A stretch of 47,647 nucleotides of DNA from Candidatus Zipacnadia bacterium (GTDB lineage Bacteria; Armatimonadota; Zipacnadia; Zipacnadales; UBA5352): positions 1 to 47,647 of the forward strand of contig JALGUJ010000025.1 in NCBI GenBank assembly GCA_029820945.1, in the 5' to 3' direction. A program made the translations under genes and the position numbers. The notes under the pieces are model-generated. The model did not search any database. It saw only the letters and a program-made list of their open reading frames with translations, and was not told the DNA's origin. Position 1 is the first letter of the stretch. Every line of letters begins with the position of its first letter. This document shows positions 34,375 to 42,405 of the stretch, in pieces.

Positions 34375-37300
34375 TCAGTCCGCGGGATAGAGCAGCAGGT
34401 AGTCGAGGTTCATGCCACGGTCATCGACGTTCGTCATGCGCAGCCTGTGCTCGCCGGCCTGCAGCTTCAGGACCAGCGGTTCGCCGCCGGCGCGGCGCAG
34501 CACGTCGTGCGCCCAGTCGCTGGCGGCCGCCGAGTAGCCCCCGGTGGCGGGGAATGAGAACTCGCCGGGCCCGACCGGCTCGCCGTCGATCGCCGCGGCA
34601 CGGCGCACTACGTCAGTCGCGCAGTAGCGCGCCGCCAGCACGTAGCGCCCGTCCTCGGCGACGGGCAGCGTCCACTCGATCCAGTGGCCCGCGTCGTCCC
34701 AGTGCGAGAAGCAGAGGCCGTCCGGGCCCACCTTGTCGTCGCGGATCTGCACAGCGCCGCCGCCCTGGGCGGCGATCTCCTCGGCCTGCACGCGGGGCAG
34801 CTCGACGAGCGGTTCGTCGCGCGGCTCCACTCTCAGCGTGGTCTCGAGCGGCCCGCCATCGCCCTGGTAGCGCGCTGTGACCTCCGCAGCGGTGCGGCCG
34901 AAGACCGCCGGCTGCACTGCCGCCAGCGTGATGCGCAGGGGATAGCGGGCGATCTGCCCGGCCGGCACCTCGACCTCGACTCGCTCCGGGTCGAGGGTGA
35001 CGCGCCGGTCCGGCTGCAGCACGACGGTGCCGCGCAGGGGCCGGTCAGCCGGCGCGGTCACGATCAGCGTGGCCGCGGTCTCCTCGCCCACCGAGGCCCT
35101 GCCGCCCTCCACCAGCGCCGAGAGGTTAGCCTGTCCGGCCGAGAGGCAGTTGGTCGTCATGGGGCACTGCGTGTAGCCCATCGCCTGGATGGCGACGTCC
35201 ATGCGGTAGATCGGGTCCTGCATGAGGCAGACGCGGCGGTCGGCGGCCGGAATCGTGGTGGTGTAGATGCGGATCTCACCGGGCACGGTGGCGATCAGCT
35301 CCTCGCGCCAGTCGCCGAGGACATCGGCGAAGCCCATGATGCGCCCCTCGATGTCATTGCGGTGGACGCCGCCGCGGAAGTCGTAGATGCGCGATCCGCG
35401 GATCAGCTCGCGCTGCAGGTCGGCGTCCCAGTAGCAGGAGCGCGGGCTGAGGCCGCCGAGGTCGATCATCTCGATCAGCTCGCCCTGCGCCGACCGGAGC
35501 CACTTCTTGTCGGGGAAGTCGCGCTCGCCGGAGTAGCACTCCAGGCCCGGGTAGCCGGGGTCGATGTCGGCGCACATGCCGGAGGCGTGCACGTGCTTCG
35601 TGGGCTCGTCCAGGCCCCAGAGCCACCGGCCGGTGCGGGCGTCGAAGAGACAGCAGCCGTCGGAGGGCTGGGCGGTCTCGTAGCCGTAGTAGACCTCCAG
35701 CCCCGGGCGGGTGGGATCGATGTCGCCGACGTAGTGGTGGTCGCAGTGGCCCATCCCGGTGGACCACAGGCCCACGCCGTTGTCGTCGATGACGGCGGAG
35801 CCGAGGAAGACCTCATCGCGGCCGTCGCCGTCGATGTCCGCGGCATGCATGGAGTGCGCGCCCTGGCCGCGGTAGAGGCCGCCGCCCTCGTCATCGGTCC
35901 AGCGCCAGAGCCGCGTGAGCCGACCGTCGTGGAACTGCCAGGCATCCACCTTCATGGTTCCGTAGGTGCCGCGGTCGATGACGATGCACGGCGTCCTGCC
36001 GTCGAGGTAGGCGACGCACATGAGGTTGCGGGAGTAGTAGTTGTAGCGGGCGAACCCCTCGCGGGACGGCCAGTCGGCGCGTGCCAGCTCCTCGCCGGTC
36101 ATGCCGTCGAGGATCGACAGCCACTCGGGGCCGGTGGTCACCCGGCCGTCGTCATCGCGCAGGTCCTCCTCCGGCGCGGTCTTGACCGCGACTTCGGCGC
36201 GGCCGTCGCCGTCGAAGTCGTAGACAAGCATGGGCGAGTACCACACGCCGCGCTCGATGCCCCAACCGAGGTCGCGGCTCCACAGGAAGGTGCCGTCGGC
36301 GAGGTAGGCCTCGAGCTTGTAGGTCTCGGGGCTGGCGTACCAGTACTCCTCATAGGGGTCCACGTTCGCGTTCGGCTGCTTGATGACGAAGTCGTAGGCC
36401 CCGTCGCCGTCCAGGTCGCCGATGCCCACGCGCTGGAAGGTGTAGTCGCCCTGCAGCGGGATGGACAGGTATGGCCGACCCTCCCGCGAGGGTGTGGCCG
36501 AGGCGGGCGCCGACATCTCGCCTCCGACCGCCCGCACGGTGTACTCGTTCTCGACTCCCGCCTCCGGGCTCTCGTCGATGAAGTCGCAGGTCCGCGTGAT
36601 GGGCTCATCGGTGAGCTTTGCCGGCTCCCCGTCGCCGGCGCGTCTGTAGACGTCGAAGGCCACGTCGTCGGGATCGCCATCGAGCAGGCGCCAGGACAGG
36701 TAGATGCGGCCGCCGTCCAGGGGGATGACCACCAGGCCGCGCCCCAGGCGCTCCTTGACGCGCTCGGCGGCCCAGCCCTCGACCCGAGGCTTGTCCGCCC
36801 CCGCCGGCGGCTCGGGCCAGCCCTCGGCGAGCGCAACGTCATCCAGCCACGCGCGCACCGAGCCGCGGCCGGTGAAGCGCACGTAGACCTCGTCCACGTA
36901 GCGGCGCACGCGAGCCGCCGCCTGCAGGAGCGTCCAGTCGCCGCCGCCCTCGAGCCGGTCCTCGCCGAGGCGCCAGGAGACCACCTCGCCTTCGCGCAGC
37001 CCCACGATGGCGAGGCTCACCGACCCCTCGCCCTCCGCCCTCACCCACGCCGAGGCGGTAAGCAGGTCGCCCGGGCTGACCGATCGCCTGCCGCGGTTGC
37101 TCAGCGCCCAGTCCCGCTCGCCGCTGTGCTCAACGTAGGCGGCCCGCTCACCGCCGTGGCGCCGGTCGGCGGTCAGCTCGCACGATGCCGCGCCCTCCTC
37201 GCGCATCCAGAGGGTCCACCCGGGGATCGCCTCATCGCCGGCGGCCACGAACTCGAAGTCGCCGTTCTTGACGCCGTCGGCGCCAGGAATCGCCGGGGTG

Positions 37301-37803
37301 AACTGCAGGTAGTCGTAGTAGCACGGGCCCGGGTCCGGCTCGTGCGCGTAGCGATCATCGACCCACAGCTCGAAGCGGCCCTCCGCGATCTCGAAGTCGC
37401 CCAGCAGGTTGCGGGTCTGCCTGAGCCATGTCTCGCCATCGAGGGATACCGCGATCGGCCGCCCCACCCCGCCGATCTCGACGGTCCAGGTGCCGGCCGG
37501 AATGCCGGTGACGAGAGAGTGCAGCGGTGGGGCGCCATCATCGGGGCTCTCCCGGTCCTGGGAGACGGAGGGCGAGCGCAGCACGATCCCCTCCGACCAC
37601 TTCTCCCCGGCATCGCGATCGGTGGACCACAGGTTCCAGCGGTCGGGGCTGTCCTGGTTGACTCGCCAGGCATCGGCCGGCTCGGAGATGTTCTCGGCCT
37701 CAAACCTGAGCACGGCCGGCGCCTCCTGCCCGTAGGCGGGCAGAGGCGAGAGCAGCGCGATGGCCGCCGTCGCGCCCAGGAGCAGATAGCTGCGCGCACG
37801 CAT
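34375..37803 (-). CDS. secreted rhamnogalacturonan lyase, PL11 family, with binding modules
   Basis: The 1142-residue product has a signal peptide (LLLGATAAIALLSPLPAYGQ), a CBM35-like module (about 28-150) and a CBM4/9-like module (about 155-320; VKNGDFEFVAAGDEAIPGWT). The PL11 catalytic part (about 325-900) has an Fn3-like entry and an eight-bladed-type propeller with calcium loops such as GIGDLDGDGAYDF, VYDFDGDGRAEVAVK and AADIDGDGRDEVF. An Ig-like part and a C-terminal CBM35-like module (about 1010-1142) follow. PL11 enzymes such as B. subtilis YesW cleave the rhamnogalacturonan I backbone of pectin by beta-elimination. The ATG at 37803 has GGAGG 6 nt upstream. It lies after the thioredoxin-fold gene. 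Cys-rich stretches (GCCLFDART, CYSGERD) may need disulfide care. Confidence 0.9.
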   Translation of the reverse strand: MRARSYLLLGATAAIALLSPLPAYGQEAPAVLRFEAENISEPADAWRVNQDSPDRWNLWSTDRDAGEKWSEGIVLRSPSVSQDRESPDDGAPPLHSLVTGIPAGTWTVEIGGVGRPIAVSLDGETWLRQTRNLLGDFEIAEGRFELWVDDRYAHEPDPGPCYYDYLQFTPAIPGADGVKNGDFEFVAAGDEAIPGWTLWMREEGAASCELTADRRHGGERAAYVEHSGERDWALSNRGRRSVSPGDLLTASAWVRAEGEGSVSLAIVGLREGEVVSWRLGEDRLEGGGDWTLLQAAARVRRYVDEVYVRFTGRGSVRAWLDDVALAEGWPEPPAGADKPRVEGWAAERVKERLGRGLVVIPLDGGRIYLSWRLLDGDPDDVAFDVYRRAGDGEPAKLTDEPITRTCDFIDESPEAGVENEYTVRAVGGEMSAPASATPSREGRPYLSIPLQGDYTFQRVGIGDLDGDGAYDFVIKQPNANVDPYEEYWYASPETYKLEAYLADGTFLWSRDLGWGIERGVWYSPMLVYDFDGDGRAEVAVKTAPEEDLRDDDGRVTTGPEWLSILDGMTGEELARADWPSREGFARYNYYSRNLMCVAYLDGRTPCIVIDRGTYGTMKVDAWQFHDGRLTRLWRWTDDEGGGLYRGQGAHSMHAADIDGDGRDEVFLGSAVIDDNGVGLWSTGMGHCDHHYVGDIDPTRPGLEVYYGYETAQPSDGCCLFDARTGRWLWGLDEPTKHVHASGMCADIDPGYPGLECYSGERDFPDKKWLRSAQGELIEMIDLGGLSPRSCYWDADLQRELIRGSRIYDFRGGVHRNDIEGRIMGFADVLGDWREELIATVPGEIRIYTTTIPAADRRVCLMQDPIYRMDVAIQAMGYTQCPMTTNCLSAGQANLSALVEGGRASVGEETAATLIVTAPADRPLRGTVVLQPDRRVTLDPERVEVEVPAGQIARYPLRITLAAVQPAVFGRTAAEVTARYQGDGGPLETTLRVEPRDEPLVELPRVQAEEIAAQGGGAVQIRDDKVGPDGLCFSHWDDAGHWIEWTLPVAEDGRYVLAARYCATDVVRRAAAIDGEPVGPGEFSFPATGGYSAAASDWAHDVLRRAGGEPLVLKLQAGEHRLRMTNVDDRGMNLDYLLLYPAD

Positions 37804-37831
37804 GATGCTCCTCCCTGACGAACAACAGAGT

Positions 37832-37875
37832 CGCACCGGCCGCAGCGCGGGCGGCGCGCTCCGGTAACCGGTGCG
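37832..37875 (-). terminator. nested hairpin before the PL11 gene
   Basis: CGCACCGG/CCGGTGCG (37832-37839 with 37868-37875) encloses a second stem AGCGCG/CGCGCT (37844-37849 with 37855-37860). On the minus strand it is followed by CTCTGTTGTT, a T-rich run for this DNA, then the PL11 SD. It could end the upstream transcript or attenuate PL11. Confidence 0.4.
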
Positions 37876-37931
37876 GCATAGCTGGCGTACGGGGCCGCGC
37901 GCCCGCCCCGGATATTCCCCCGGGCCCGACG

Positions 37932-38618
37932 CTACCCTTCCATCTCCTGCAGCCACCTGATGACCATCTGGCGGGCCTGGTCGCCCTCGGCGACGAGCTC
38001 GCCCTCCGGGCCGTAGATCTTGAAGGCCGGGATGCGTCGCAGGTCGTACTGCCTGGCGACCGGGGAGCCCCAGTCGATGCCCTCATGCCCTGGCCGGTTG
38101 ATGTCCACGGTGACGAGGATGATGTCGTCGCGGTCCCTGGCCAGCCGCTGGAGGTAGGGGGAGATGCCCGTACACGGGGGACAGTACTCGCTGGAGAAGT
38201 CGAAGATCGCGGTCTGCCCCGGGACCAGGTAGTCCGTCAGCGTGACCTGCTCGCCGTGGCTGATGACCCGCACGTCCTCGTACGGGTTGAGCACCATCTG
38301 GCTCATCTTAGAGGCGAACTCGGCGCGGCTGTCCTGTAGCCCCTCCTCGGCGATGTCGAAGGCCCGGGCCATGAGATACATGTGGGCCAGGCCGATGCAG
38401 TAGAGCTCATCGGCCGACCTGTCCGTGAGGTCGGCGCCGGCGGCCGCGGTGATCTGGGCGGCGTACACGTAGACCGAGTCCCAGTTCTCCTCGGCCGCGG
38501 CGCTCTCCATGCTCTCCCCCACACCGATGAAGTCGAATGTGCTATCCTGCGACCAGCCGGCGCCGCACGCCAGCGCGACGGCGGTCACGCCGAGCGCGAT
38601 CCGTGTGGCCTTTCCCAT
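37932..38618 (-). CDS. exported thioredoxin-fold protein with N-terminal helical domain
   Basis: The 228-residue product has a signal sequence (residues 1-23, ends GAGWSQ), an all-helical segment (about 30-110) and a C-terminal thioredoxin domain with the redox motif Cys146-Pro-Pro-Cys149 (SSEYCPPC) and a cis-Pro loop (RRIPAFKIYG). TlpA/ResA-like exported thioredoxins reduce or shuffle disulfides outside the cytoplasm. Cys18 and Cys74 in the leader and helical part are extra cysteines of unknown use. ATG at 38618 with GAGGAGG 9 nt upstream. It sits between a housekeeping operon and the Cys-containing PL11 enzyme, so helping its folding is a fair guess only. Confidence 0.82.
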   Translation of the reverse strand: MGKATRIALGVTAVALACGAGWSQDSTFDFIGVGESMESAAAEENWDSVYVYAAQITAAAGADLTDRSADELYCIGLAHMYLMARAFDIAEEGLQDSRAEFASKMSQMVLNPYEDVRVISHGEQVTLTDYLVPGQTAIFDFSSEYCPPCTGISPYLQRLARDRDDIILVTVDINRPGHEGIDWGSPVARQYDLRRIPAFKIYGPEGELVAEGDQARQMVIRWLQEMEG

Positions 38619-38673
38619 CCAGAGCGTCCTCCTCTACCACGTCCGTTCGCGCGTCCTGCGCTCTGTTACCCGA

Positions 38674-39507
38674 TCAGCGAGGCACGTCCTCGAGCACGCG
38701 GCGGAGATGCGCCATGCCCCGCCGCGTCGCCTCCAGATGGTCCATCACGCCCTCGTACTCGAAGGCCAGGTAGCCGTCGTATCCCGTCTGAACCAGCGCC
38801 GACAGGATGGCCCGGTGGTCCAGTAGGCCCTCGCCGTGGAGGCCGCCGCGGATCCAGGTGCCATCCGGGCACTGTATGCGACGACGCTCCGGGTCAGGCT
38901 CCCAGTCCTTGACGTGGCAGTTGACGATGCGGTCGGCGAACTCCCGCAGTGCGTCGATCGGGTCGTCACCGCCGACCACCCAGTTGCCGTTGTCGAAGGT
39001 GAGGGCGAGACCCGGCACGCCATCCATCAGGCGGCGCACCTCCTCTATCGACGCGTACGGGGCCAGAGGGTTCGGGAAGTCCTCGATGCTGAGCGCCACG
39101 CCGGCGTCCCGGGCCTCCTCCACGAGCCGGCGCAGGCCCTCCGCGATGCGCTCCGCGGCGCGGGGCTTGTCGGCCTCGCTCCGCGCGCGCCCGGGGATGA
39201 CCATCACCACCGGGCAGGCCATCTGCGCCGCGGCCCGGATCAGCGCCCGGCCCTGCGCGAGTCCGGCCTCGAACTCGGGGTCGTCGGGCGAGGCCAGGTT
39301 CGCCGGGCCGTTGATGCAGGAGATGGCGAGGCCGCGCTCGTCGCAGATCGCGCGCGCCTCGGCGGGCTCCAGGGCGCCGAGGTCCCGCGCGGACAGCTCG
39401 AGGGCGTCGAAGTCGAGCTCGCGCGCGAAATCGGCGATCTGGTCGAGCGTCTCGAGCCCGCCGGGCTGTCCGGCATGCACGGTGTAGGTCATCAGCGAGA
39501 GGTCCAT
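38674..39507 (-). CDS. sugar phosphate isomerase/epimerase-like TIM barrel
   Basis: The 277-residue AP-endonuclease-2/xylose-isomerase-like TIM barrel has the metal ligands of the family: Glu142 (SIEDFPN), Asp172 (TFDNGNW), His198 (NCHVKDW) and Glu250 (AFEYEG). Such proteins isomerise or epimerise sugars or act on inositol derivatives; the substrate is not readable from the sequence. No signal peptide, so cytoplasmic. Start is uncertain: ATG 39507 has GGGAG 11 nt upstream, ATG 39516 is too close to it. It follows aroE by 26 nt and may be the last gene of the operon. Confidence 0.85.
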   Translation of the reverse strand: MDLSLMTYTVHAGQPGGLETLDQIADFARELDFDALELSARDLGALEPAEARAICDERGLAISCINGPANLASPDDPEFEAGLAQGRALIRAAAQMACPVVMVIPGRARSEADKPRAAERIAEGLRRLVEEARDAGVALSIEDFPNPLAPYASIEEVRRLMDGVPGLALTFDNGNWVVGGDDPIDALREFADRIVNCHVKDWEPDPERRRIQCPDGTWIRGGLHGEGLLDHRAILSALVQTGYDGYLAFEYEGVMDHLEATRRGMAHLRRVLEDVPR

Positions 39508-39533
39508 TCGTTCCATCACTCCCGGCACTTCTG

Positions 39534-40409
39534 TCAGTGTTCCGCGGTGCCCAGCTCGGAGAGCAGCGCCCGCCGCATGGTCTCCACCGGCGGCCGGCGG
39601 CCGCTCCAGTATTGGAGCGAGATCGCGCCCTGGTGCACGAGCATCCCGGCGCCGTCCACGGCGCGAGCGCCGGCCTGCTTCGCGGCGCGCAGCATGACCG
39701 TCTCGATGGGGTTGTAGGTCAGGTCCACGACCACCTGCCCCGCACGCAGCCAGCCCGCGGGGACGACCGGATCGACGTCAGCGTGCGGATACATCCCGAC
39801 GGAGGTACAGTCGATGACGACGTCGGCGCCGGAGACGGCCTGCTTCGCGGCGCGGCCCTGCAGCGGCCCGGCCTCAACGGCGGACAGCGCCGACTTCTCA
39901 CGCACCAGCTCGGCGACGCCCTCGGCGCGCCCGGGCGTGCGGTTGATGATAGCCAGCCGCGAGGCGCCGGAGCGCGCGCAGGCCCACGCCACCGAGCGCG
40001 CCGAGCCGCCCGCACCGATGATGGTAACGGCCCTGCCTTCCACCGTGTGCCCGCACTCCTGCAGCCAGCGGATCAGGCCCGGGCCATCGGTGTTGTGAGC
40101 CTCGAGCGTACCATCCTCGCGCCGCACGATCGTGTTCGCGACGCCCAACGCCTCGACGTCCTCGTCGATCTCGTCGAGATGATCCACGACCGCGCTCTTG
40201 TGCGGGATGGTCACATTCAGCCCGACCAGGCCCAGCCCGCGCACGGCGCCGACCGCCTCGCCGACGCGATCAGGCTCCACCGCGAAGGCCAGGTAGAGCC
40301 AGTTGAGGCCCATCTCGCGCAGGGCCGCATTCTGCATCGCGGGCGAGAGGCTGTGCTCGATGGGCCAGCCGATCACCCCGACCAGCTTCGTCTGCGTGTC
40401 GGGCGTCAC
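39534..40409 (-). CDS. aroE: shikimate dehydrogenase
   Basis: The 291-residue enzyme reduces 3-dehydroshikimate to shikimate with NADPH in the aromatic amino acid pathway. Seen are the substrate-binding SLSPAMQNAA (20-29), the catalytic Lys71 in NVTIPHKS, Asn106-Thr-Asp108 (HNTDGPG), the glycine-rich loop GAGGSARSV, the NADP-selective NRTPGRAE and the closing DGAGMLVHQGA. All functional residues are present. Start GTG at 40409 overlaps the yqeG stop (GTGA). Linkage to yqeG recalls the firmicute yqeG-yqeH-aroE order, with yqeH absent here. Confidence 0.95.
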   Translation of the reverse strand: MTPDTQTKLVGVIGWPIEHSLSPAMQNAALREMGLNWLYLAFAVEPDRVGEAVGAVRGLGLVGLNVTIPHKSAVVDHLDEIDEDVEALGVANTIVRREDGTLEAHNTDGPGLIRWLQECGHTVEGRAVTIIGAGGSARSVAWACARSGASRLAIINRTPGRAEGVAELVREKSALSAVEAGPLQGRAAKQAVSGADVVIDCTSVGMYPHADVDPVVPAGWLRAGQVVVDLTYNPIETVMLRAAKQAGARAVDGAGMLVHQGAISLQYWSGRRPPVETMRRALLSELGTAEH

Positions 40410-40969
40410 TGTTCCTCACATGCCTCCCCGACGGCCCGCGCCGGCCCGGGCAACAGGCCCGCGCGCTGCAGCCGCCTGGCGATGAACGCCTCGATGCGCC
40501 GGTGGACGTGACGGGTGTAGATGAACTCCCTGGGGCTGATCCTCTCCACCCAGACGGTGTAGAGCCCCGCGCGGTTGCCGCCCCAGATGTCGGTGAGGAG
40601 CTGGTCGCCGATCATGGCGGTGTGCTCCGGTGCGGTGCCGGTCAGCGCCAGGGCCCGGCGCACGCCGCCCGTGCAGGGCTTGCGGTCCCAGTGCCAGACG
40701 GCGATCCCGTCGATGCCGAACCGCTCCTTAAGCCGCCGCACGCGCGTGCCGCGCACGGAGTTCGACAGGAGGCAGACGTGGAAGCGCTCGATCGCGCCCT
40801 CCAGCCAGGCGCAGCGGTCGGCGTCGGGCTCCACCGACCCGCGGCCGATCAGGGTGTTGTCCACATCGAGCAGCAGGCCCTCGATTCCCCGCCCGGCGAG
40901 TGCATCGAGGTCGATGTCGCAGACGCTGCGCGCCACCTCGTCGGGCGCGAAGGCGCTCAGAAGGCCCAT
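40406..40969 (-). CDS. yqeG: YqeG-family HAD-IIIA phosphatase
   Basis: The 187-residue HAD hydrolase has motif I LLLDVDNTL (Asp35 nucleophile, Asp37), motif II in CLLSNS, motif III Lys in DRKPCTGG and motif IV MIGDQLLTDIWGGNRAG. This matches the YqeG/PGP-phosphatase group (plant PGPP1, yeast Gep4), which includes phosphatidylglycerophosphate phosphatases; the bacterial substrate is often untested. The ATG at 40969 shares a base with the mltG stop (TGATG). A C-terminal basic helix (about 150-175) could touch the membrane. Confidence 0.9.
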   Translation of the reverse strand: MGLLSAFAPDEVARSVCDIDLDALAGRGIEGLLLDVDNTLIGRGSVEPDADRCAWLEGAIERFHVCLLSNSVRGTRVRRLKERFGIDGIAVWHWDRKPCTGGVRRALALTGTAPEHTAMIGDQLLTDIWGGNRAGLYTVWVERISPREFIYTRHVHRRIEAFIARRLQRAGLLPGPARAVGEACEEQ

Positions 40970-41973
40970 CACTGACCGCCCCTGATCTCCCGGATCGCCT
41001 GCCGGTGCTCCTCGTAGCTGCGGCTGAAGGCGTGGGTGCCGTCGGGCCGCGCGACGTAGAAGAGCGCGTCGGTCTTCCGCGGCCGCAGCGCCGCCATGAG
41101 CGATGGCAGGCCGGGGGATGCAATCGGCCCGGGCGGCAGGCCCTTGTGCCGGTAGGTGTTGTAGGGCGAGGCCACCTCGAGGTCGTCGAACAGCAGGCGC
41201 TGCCTGTGCTTGCCGAGCGCGTACTGCACCGTGGCGTCGCACTGGAGCTTCATGCCGATGTCCAGCCGGTGCTGCAACACGCCCGCGATCAACGCGCGCT
41301 CGTCGTCAACCTTCGCCTCGCGCTCGACCAGCGACGCGAGCGTGATGATCTCGTGCAGGCTCAGCCCGCGTGCCTCCACCTCCTCGCGGTTCGGCTCGAA
41401 GAAGCGCCGCTGCATCTCGCGCACCATGCGCAGCACGATGGCCCGTGGCCCGTCATCGTAGCGGAAATCATAGGTCTCCGGGAAGAGATAGCCCTCGAGG
41501 GAGTCGTCGGGCAGAGGCATCTCGATCTCCTCGGCGACCGTCCGGGGCACCGCGGCCTCCAGGAAGTCCTCCCGGTCAGCCACGTCTGCCTCGGCGATAC
41601 GGTCGGCGATCTGCTCCAGTCGCAGGCCCTCCGGGATGGTGACTCGCCGCGTGGCGACGTCCCCCGACGCGATCCTGTCGGCGATCTCCTGCGCGGTCAT
41701 CGCCGGCGAGAGCGCGTAGTGCCCGGCCTTGAGCCGGGCGCCGAGGCCGGTCAGGCCGAGCATGATGCGGAAGGCGCGCGCGTTGCGGATCAGCCCGCCG
41801 GACTGGAGCTGTTCGGCGATCCCGACCGCCCCGCTGCCGGTGGCGACATGCACCACGATCTCGTCCCCGGTCTCGGCGACGGGCTGCAGCCCGCGCTGGT
41901 ACCAGCCCCACGTGAGTCCCGCCGCCACGCCCAGCGCCGTGACGACGACGCTGACGAGCTGCCACCGCTTCAT
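40969..41973 (-). CDS. mltG: endolytic murein transglycosylase MltG
   Basis: The 334-residue protein has an N-terminal membrane anchor (about 5-22) and a LysM-like part (about 38-95), followed by the YceG/MltG catalytic domain with LASLVEREAKV, whose conserved Glu (217 or 219) is the catalytic acid. FPETYDF, PYNTYRHKGLPPGPI and ALFYVARPDGTHAFS are further family signatures. MltG cuts nascent glycan strands near the membrane and helps set their length. Start ATG overlaps the ruvX stop (ATGA). Confidence 0.95.
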   Translation of the reverse strand: MKRWQLVSVVVTALGVAAGLTWGWYQRGLQPVAETGDEIVVHVATGSGAVGIAEQLQSGGLIRNARAFRIMLGLTGLGARLKAGHYALSPAMTAQEIADRIASGDVATRRVTIPEGLRLEQIADRIAEADVADREDFLEAAVPRTVAEEIEMPLPDDSLEGYLFPETYDFRYDDGPRAIVLRMVREMQRRFFEPNREEVEARGLSLHEIITLASLVEREAKVDDERALIAGVLQHRLDIGMKLQCDATVQYALGKHRQRLLFDDLEVASPYNTYRHKGLPPGPIASPGLPSLMAALRPRKTDALFYVARPDGTHAFSRSYEEHRQAIREIRGGQ

Positions 41974-42398
41974 GGCTCGCCCCGCTCGGCCCGCCGTCGG
42001 TCGAGCCATGTCTGCAGGATCAGGGCGGCCGCGACCTTGTCCACCCGGCCGCGCTGATCGCGCTCGCTCAGCCCCGCCTGCCGCATGCTGCGCGCCGCCG
42101 CGGCGCTGGTCAGCCGCTCGTCGCACGTCTCCACCGGCAGGTTGCCGCGCTCGCGCAGCTCCTCGACGAACTCGCTCATGCGCCGCGCCGCCACGCCCTC
42201 GTCGCCGCGCAGATCGATGGGCATGCCGACAACGATCGCCTCGACGTCAAGCTCGTCGGCCCGGCGCAGCACCCGCGTGACGGGGTCTTCGCCCTCATCG
42301 AGGGTGAGCACCTCGACCGGCGACGCGATCAGCCCCGAGGCGTCGCTGACCGCGAGCCCCACCCTGCGCTCGCCCACATCCAGGCCCAGCACGCGCAT
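41970..42398 (-). CDS. ruvX: RuvX/YqgF RNase-H-fold nuclease
   Basis: The 142-residue protein has the YqgF fold with MRVLGLDVGERRVGLAVSD (Asp7 of the active site), VVGMPIDLRG, ETCDERLTS and the late Asp in VDKVAAALIL. RuvX acts as a putative Holliday-junction resolvase and in 5' maturation of pre-16S rRNA. It begins 7 nt after alaS with AAGGAT about 10 nt upstream. The alaS-ruvX-mltG order is common in firmicutes and related phyla. Confidence 0.94.
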   Translation of the reverse strand: MRVLGLDVGERRVGLAVSDASGLIASPVEVLTLDEGEDPVTRVLRRADELDVEAIVVGMPIDLRGDEGVAARRMSEFVEELRERGNLPVETCDERLTSAAAARSMRQAGLSERDQRGRVDKVAAALILQTWLDRRRAERGEP

Positions 42399-42405
42399 GA
42401 TGCGC

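Noticed and set aside
34684-37818. 1044-codon open frame antisense to the PL11 lyase
   Set aside because: It lies wholly on the opposite strand of a gene with clear PL11 motifs, has Val/Ala/Arg/Asp-biased composition typical of GC-rich shadow frames, and has no SD or domain.
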